64,000 nucleotides of DNA from Panacagrimonas sp963975245 (GTDB lineage: Bacteria; Pseudomonadota; Gammaproteobacteria; Nevskiales; Nevskiaceae): NCBI GenBank assembly GCA_963975245.1, contig CAXBFJ010000001.1:496001-560000 (forward strand), written 5' to 3'. Position numbers and translations under genes: made by a program. Of the stretch, positions 61,686-64,000 are shown piece after piece (the stretch's first letter is position 1; every line of letters starts with the position of its first letter). The notes beneath the pieces were generated by a model, which was not told the DNA's origin, ran no database searches, and was given only the letters and a program-made list of their open reading frames with translations.

Positions 61686-62531
61686 GTGTCTGCTTGGGAG
61701 AAGTTGGAGGAGATTTCGCGAGATATGACGTCTCGCCTCAAGGATGCAAAACAGCTCGCAATCAGCTTCGGTGAGGAAACTATTACTGATTTGGCCCTGC
61801 TTGAGCTAAAGCGCGCGAACCCAAAAGACATCCGCGTATTCCAAACTGGCAAGCCATTAGAGGCGTTACGGGGCACGGATTGGGAGTGGTGGGTGGGTTC
61901 CGCCAATCTAGGCTGGATTGTCTATAACATTCAAGCAAAAAAGCTCGGATTCAAAACTGGTCGCTATGACCAACTTGGGCACAAGGTCGCTGGCAAGCCA
62001 CAGATCAAATTACTTGAGACATACAGCTCGTTTACAGGCCACGTTCCAATGTACTGTTTTTTTAATCAAGTTGGCCCGGCTGAATCCAAGTCAGTATGGA
62101 ACTGCTGCCAATCTTTCGAACACGAACAAATGGCTTGCACTCTTGTGCCGATGGAGGTCGTAAAGTCTTGCATCGGAAAGAGAGGCGCTCGAACCTTCTC
62201 TTCCATACACAAGGACAAACTAGCACTGCCGTGGCGATGCCTGTCCAAATGTCCTAGATTAGCCAGTCTATACGACACATCAAAATCAGAGAGAGATCGT
62301 GAATCACTAGCTCTAGAAATGCTCGGGACAACTGTTTGCCTTGAACCAGCGTTGCCATCCTGGCTCGGTCAGACAGGCGAGGTAGACGTCGAGCCCGTAC
62401 TGCCCTCAAGGAAGGTAGACGTAGAGTCAGACGTAGCGAGCGTATGGCCTTATCCTGTATTTATCGCGGTCATAGAAGCGGATTTCGGAAACGATGGCTT
62501 GCCGTCAAATGGAGTGCGAAATGACGGCTAA
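61686..62531 (+). CDS. Cassette 19: PD-(D/E)XK-like protein (DUF6615-like)
   Basis: A 281-aa protein starting at GTG 61686 with AGGAGG upstream. TDWEWWV (D65, E67) followed by NIQAKKL (Q83, K85) resembles a PD-(D/E)XK site with a QxK motif. The overall pattern (LLELKRANPKDIRVFQTGKPLEALRGTDWEWW split by positions ~39-68) recalls DUF6615, an assignment I hold loosely. A conserved Cys-rich central part is present. A nuclease role is an inference. Confidence 0.7.
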   Translation: MSAWEKLEEISRDMTSRLKDAKQLAISFGEETITDLALLELKRANPKDIRVFQTGKPLEALRGTDWEWWVGSANLGWIVYNIQAKKLGFKTGRYDQLGHKVAGKPQIKLLETYSSFTGHVPMYCFFNQVGPAESKSVWNCCQSFEHEQMACTLVPMEVVKSCIGKRGARTFSSIHKDKLALPWRCLSKCPRLASLYDTSKSERDRESLALEMLGTTVCLEPALPSWLGQTGEVDVEPVLPSRKVDVESDVASVWPYPVFIAVIEADFGNDGLPSNGVRNDG

Positions 62532-62599
62532 CAACAAGTTCACCCGCGGCCCAGCCCCGCATCGCGGCACCCGGCTGCGGGTGAACTTGGGCGTTAGGT
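62526..62599 (+). repeat. attC of cassette 19
   Basis: R'' GGCTAAC (62526-62532) exactly complements the left junction GTTAGCC at 61665. R' is GTTAGGT (62593-62599). Confidence 0.9.
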
Positions 62600-62651
62600 T
62601 TTTCGGAAATCGCAAAGATGAATTCAGGAAACTCAAGCACGAGGCTTTGTA

Positions 62652-63137
62652 ATGGCTGACCCGCACTGGACAAGCTACGTCGGCATGGCAACAGGATTGC
62701 TCGGATCTGGGCTGGGTCTGCTCGGATATCTCAAAGCTACCCGGATGAAAGCTCTAGACCTCAGAATTCAGTTCAGGAAAGCGCTCAGTGATATGCACAC
62801 AACAGCCCCTGACGTTGAACTCCTGCTGGAGCGTGCTGATAAATCTCGGATGGCGATCTCATCTGCAGCAGGAATATTGCATTCGGGATCAATGAAGGCA
62901 TGGAAAGATCAGCTAAAGGGTAGCCGTGAGCTGTTACGAGACCTCATGAGGCAGATTCACACAGAGCAATGGCCTACAGCATCCGAATCTCCAATGGAGC
63001 TTGAAGACGCCCTAATTAAGGTACACGAGCTTCAGAAGGAATTTGATGGCTTCAAAGAGAAATATGAGTCAGCCATGGCCCAAGATAAGGAAACGCAGCG
63101 GCAACGATTGGCATCAAGGGTAAGTCGTCGTCAATAG
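62652..63137 (+). CDS. Cassette 20: single-pass membrane protein with coiled coil
   Basis: A 161-aa protein. One N-terminal hydrophobic segment (MATGLLGSGLGLLGYL, ~11-27) is followed by a charged helical domain, with a coiled coil near residues 115-160. No family recognised. ATG 62652 has GAGG upstream. Last gene of the second array. Confidence 0.65.
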   Translation: MADPHWTSYVGMATGLLGSGLGLLGYLKATRMKALDLRIQFRKALSDMHTTAPDVELLLERADKSRMAISSAAGILHSGSMKAWKDQLKGSRELLRDLMRQIHTEQWPTASESPMELEDALIKVHELQKEFDGFKEKYESAMAQDKETQRQRLASRVSRRQ

Positions 63138-63149
63138 GTGGCCTCCAAA

Positions 63150-63195
63150 ACCTAACAACACATTCCAGTGCGACGGACGGTTCCTACGGTTGGGT
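63150..63195 (+). repeat. Truncated attC of cassette 20
   Basis: R'' ACCTAAC (63150-63156) exactly complements the left junction GTTAGGT at 62593. Only ~45 bp later GTTGGGT occurs; the right arm is missing, so this attC ends the array and is probably inactive. Confidence 0.65.
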
Positions 63196-63265
63196 CTGCA
63201 GAATGCTGAAGCTTTGCCGAATTAGATCGGCTTTAAACGAGCAATTGTTCTGAGATTCCGAACCC

Positions 63266-63784
63266 CTATATCGACTCCACCAAAACACTCAAAAACTTCG
63301 AATTGGCTTCTTCGCCCAGGGCCAGTGCTTCGAACTGGGCAGCGATGGGGCCGCTTCCATGCGTTTCGCGGAATTGGCGCATGAAGTTGGCGCCGCCGAG
63401 TTCGCCTGCGGCTTGTAGTTGAAACCGGGTTTTGCGGTCGTGGCCGTCCAGGGCTTCGTCGTAGAGCGCCTTTGTATTGGCGATGAGGTCTTTCAGCGCC
63501 GCCATGCGTTCTTCGAAATGCTCGTTTTCTTCTTCCAGCGATTCTATGAATTCAGAAATCGCTTCTTCGCGGTCGGCGCAATCAAGCAGGCCTTTTTTCT
63601 CTACCGGGTCCTGCGTCTGATCTGCCCAGGCGCGGTATTTGTCAGCGGCCATGCGCTCCAGTGCTGCGAGCAGCAGCGGCGCTTGTTCCGGTGCGAGTTT
63701 TTGCAGAACCGGGGCGAGGGCATCCAGCAGTGGCTGGGGGTTGTTGGCGTCAGATGAAGATGATGGTGTCGTCGTCGTTGTCAT
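63266..63784 (-). CDS. Hypothetical helical protein
   Basis: Unrecognised 172-aa protein with a Thr/Ser-rich N-terminus (MTTTTTPSSSSDANN), then predicted helices rich in Ala, Leu and Glu (ISEFIESLEEENEHFEERMAALKDLI, partly coiled coil, split near residue 85). A GGAGAG box precedes the ATG at 63784. It lies outside the cassettes and probably belongs to the host gene order after gyrA. Confidence 0.7.
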   Translation of the reverse strand: MTTTTTPSSSSDANNPQPLLDALAPVLQKLAPEQAPLLLAALERMAADKYRAWADQTQDPVEKKGLLDCADREEAISEFIESLEEENEHFEERMAALKDLIANTKALYDEALDGHDRKTRFQLQAAGELGGANFMRQFRETHGSGPIAAQFEALALGEEANSKFLSVLVESI

Positions 63785-63885
63785 GATGTCGCACTCTCCT
63801 CATTGCATTTCTTGGCGTTTCTGCGCTGCTTTATGTGAGCGTTTTTCACTCGTATGCAGACTATGGGCGGATGATCTCCCAGATT

Positions 63886-64000
63886 TCAGGTTCGCTTTCG
63901 CGCCGCATCGCTGAGGCGGCGTGTGAAGGCTTTTTTGTCTTCGCTGGATTCGGTCTGCTCGCTCGCCAGCTTTTTTGCTGTGCTTCTCTGTGCTTTGCGA
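63886..64000 (-). CDS. Possible 3' end of a gene entering from beyond the window
   Basis: On the minus strand a frame open at the window edge reads KKLASEQTESSEDKKAFTRRL and ends at TGA 63888-63886. Composition is plausible but a second frame is also open, so this is uncertain. Confidence 0.3.
   Translation of the reverse strand, partial: RKAQRSTAKKLASEQTESSEDKKAFTRRLSDAARKRT

Overview
The window looks like chromosomal DNA of a GC-rich gammaproteobacterium. The housekeeping blocks are cvpA-purF-metZ, ispB | rplU-rpmA-obgE-proB | rpsT | murJ-ribF-ileS-lspA-ispH, and gyrA, all gene orders typical of that class. Two catabolic clusters (a thiolase/hydratase/dehydrogenase operon and an aromatic ring-dioxygenase cluster) suggest a hydrocarbon or aromatic degrader. 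Genus and order are not decided by anything I can see.

Layout: 1-4.3 kb core genes (cvpA, purF, metZ with an attenuator-like leader, a ferritin-like DUF455 gene). 4.4-13.6 kb a chromosomal integron: intI on the minus strand, attI, then 14 cassettes, each ending in an attC. 13.6-19.2 kb small accessory genes without attC sites, including a broken SET-domain remnant. 19.2-27.2 kb an enoyl-CoA hydratase and two tandem giant FG-GAP/VCBS repeat proteins whose 3' ends are nearly identical. 27.9-31.5 kb a minus-strand beta-oxidation-type operon. 32-38.9 kb an aromatic meta-cleavage cluster with an embedded sigma-54 activator, a good sigma-54 promoter match and a 12-bp dyad upstream of it. 39.0-42.8 kb a 3.8-kb integrative element in tRNA-Pro(CGG), with 62-bp att repeats, a frameshifted RstA-like Rep, an excisionase-like gene and an integrase. 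42.8-57.7 kb core genes. 57.7-63.2 kb a second set of integron cassettes without its own integrase (a CALIN), inserted just after gyrA, with an IS3-family element in the loop of one attC.

The cassette boundaries were checked with an internal rule. The seven bases at a cassette's left junction (GTTRRRY) should be the reverse complement of the R'' box of its own attC. This holds exactly for cassettes 1-10 of the first array and for 5 of the 6 in the second, and it decays in cassettes 11-14, furthest from intI. Four cassette genes have PD-(D/E)XK nuclease-like signatures (one is interrupted by an in-frame TGA), and another joins a SEC-C zinc motif to Cys/His clusters. Both arrays therefore look like a shared pool of possible defence or stress genes. 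In the aromatic cluster the genes form a logical pathway: ring dioxygenase alpha and beta, Rieske ferredoxin, dihydrodiol dehydrogenase, extradiol dioxygenase and meta-cleavage hydrolase; no ferredoxin reductase is present here.
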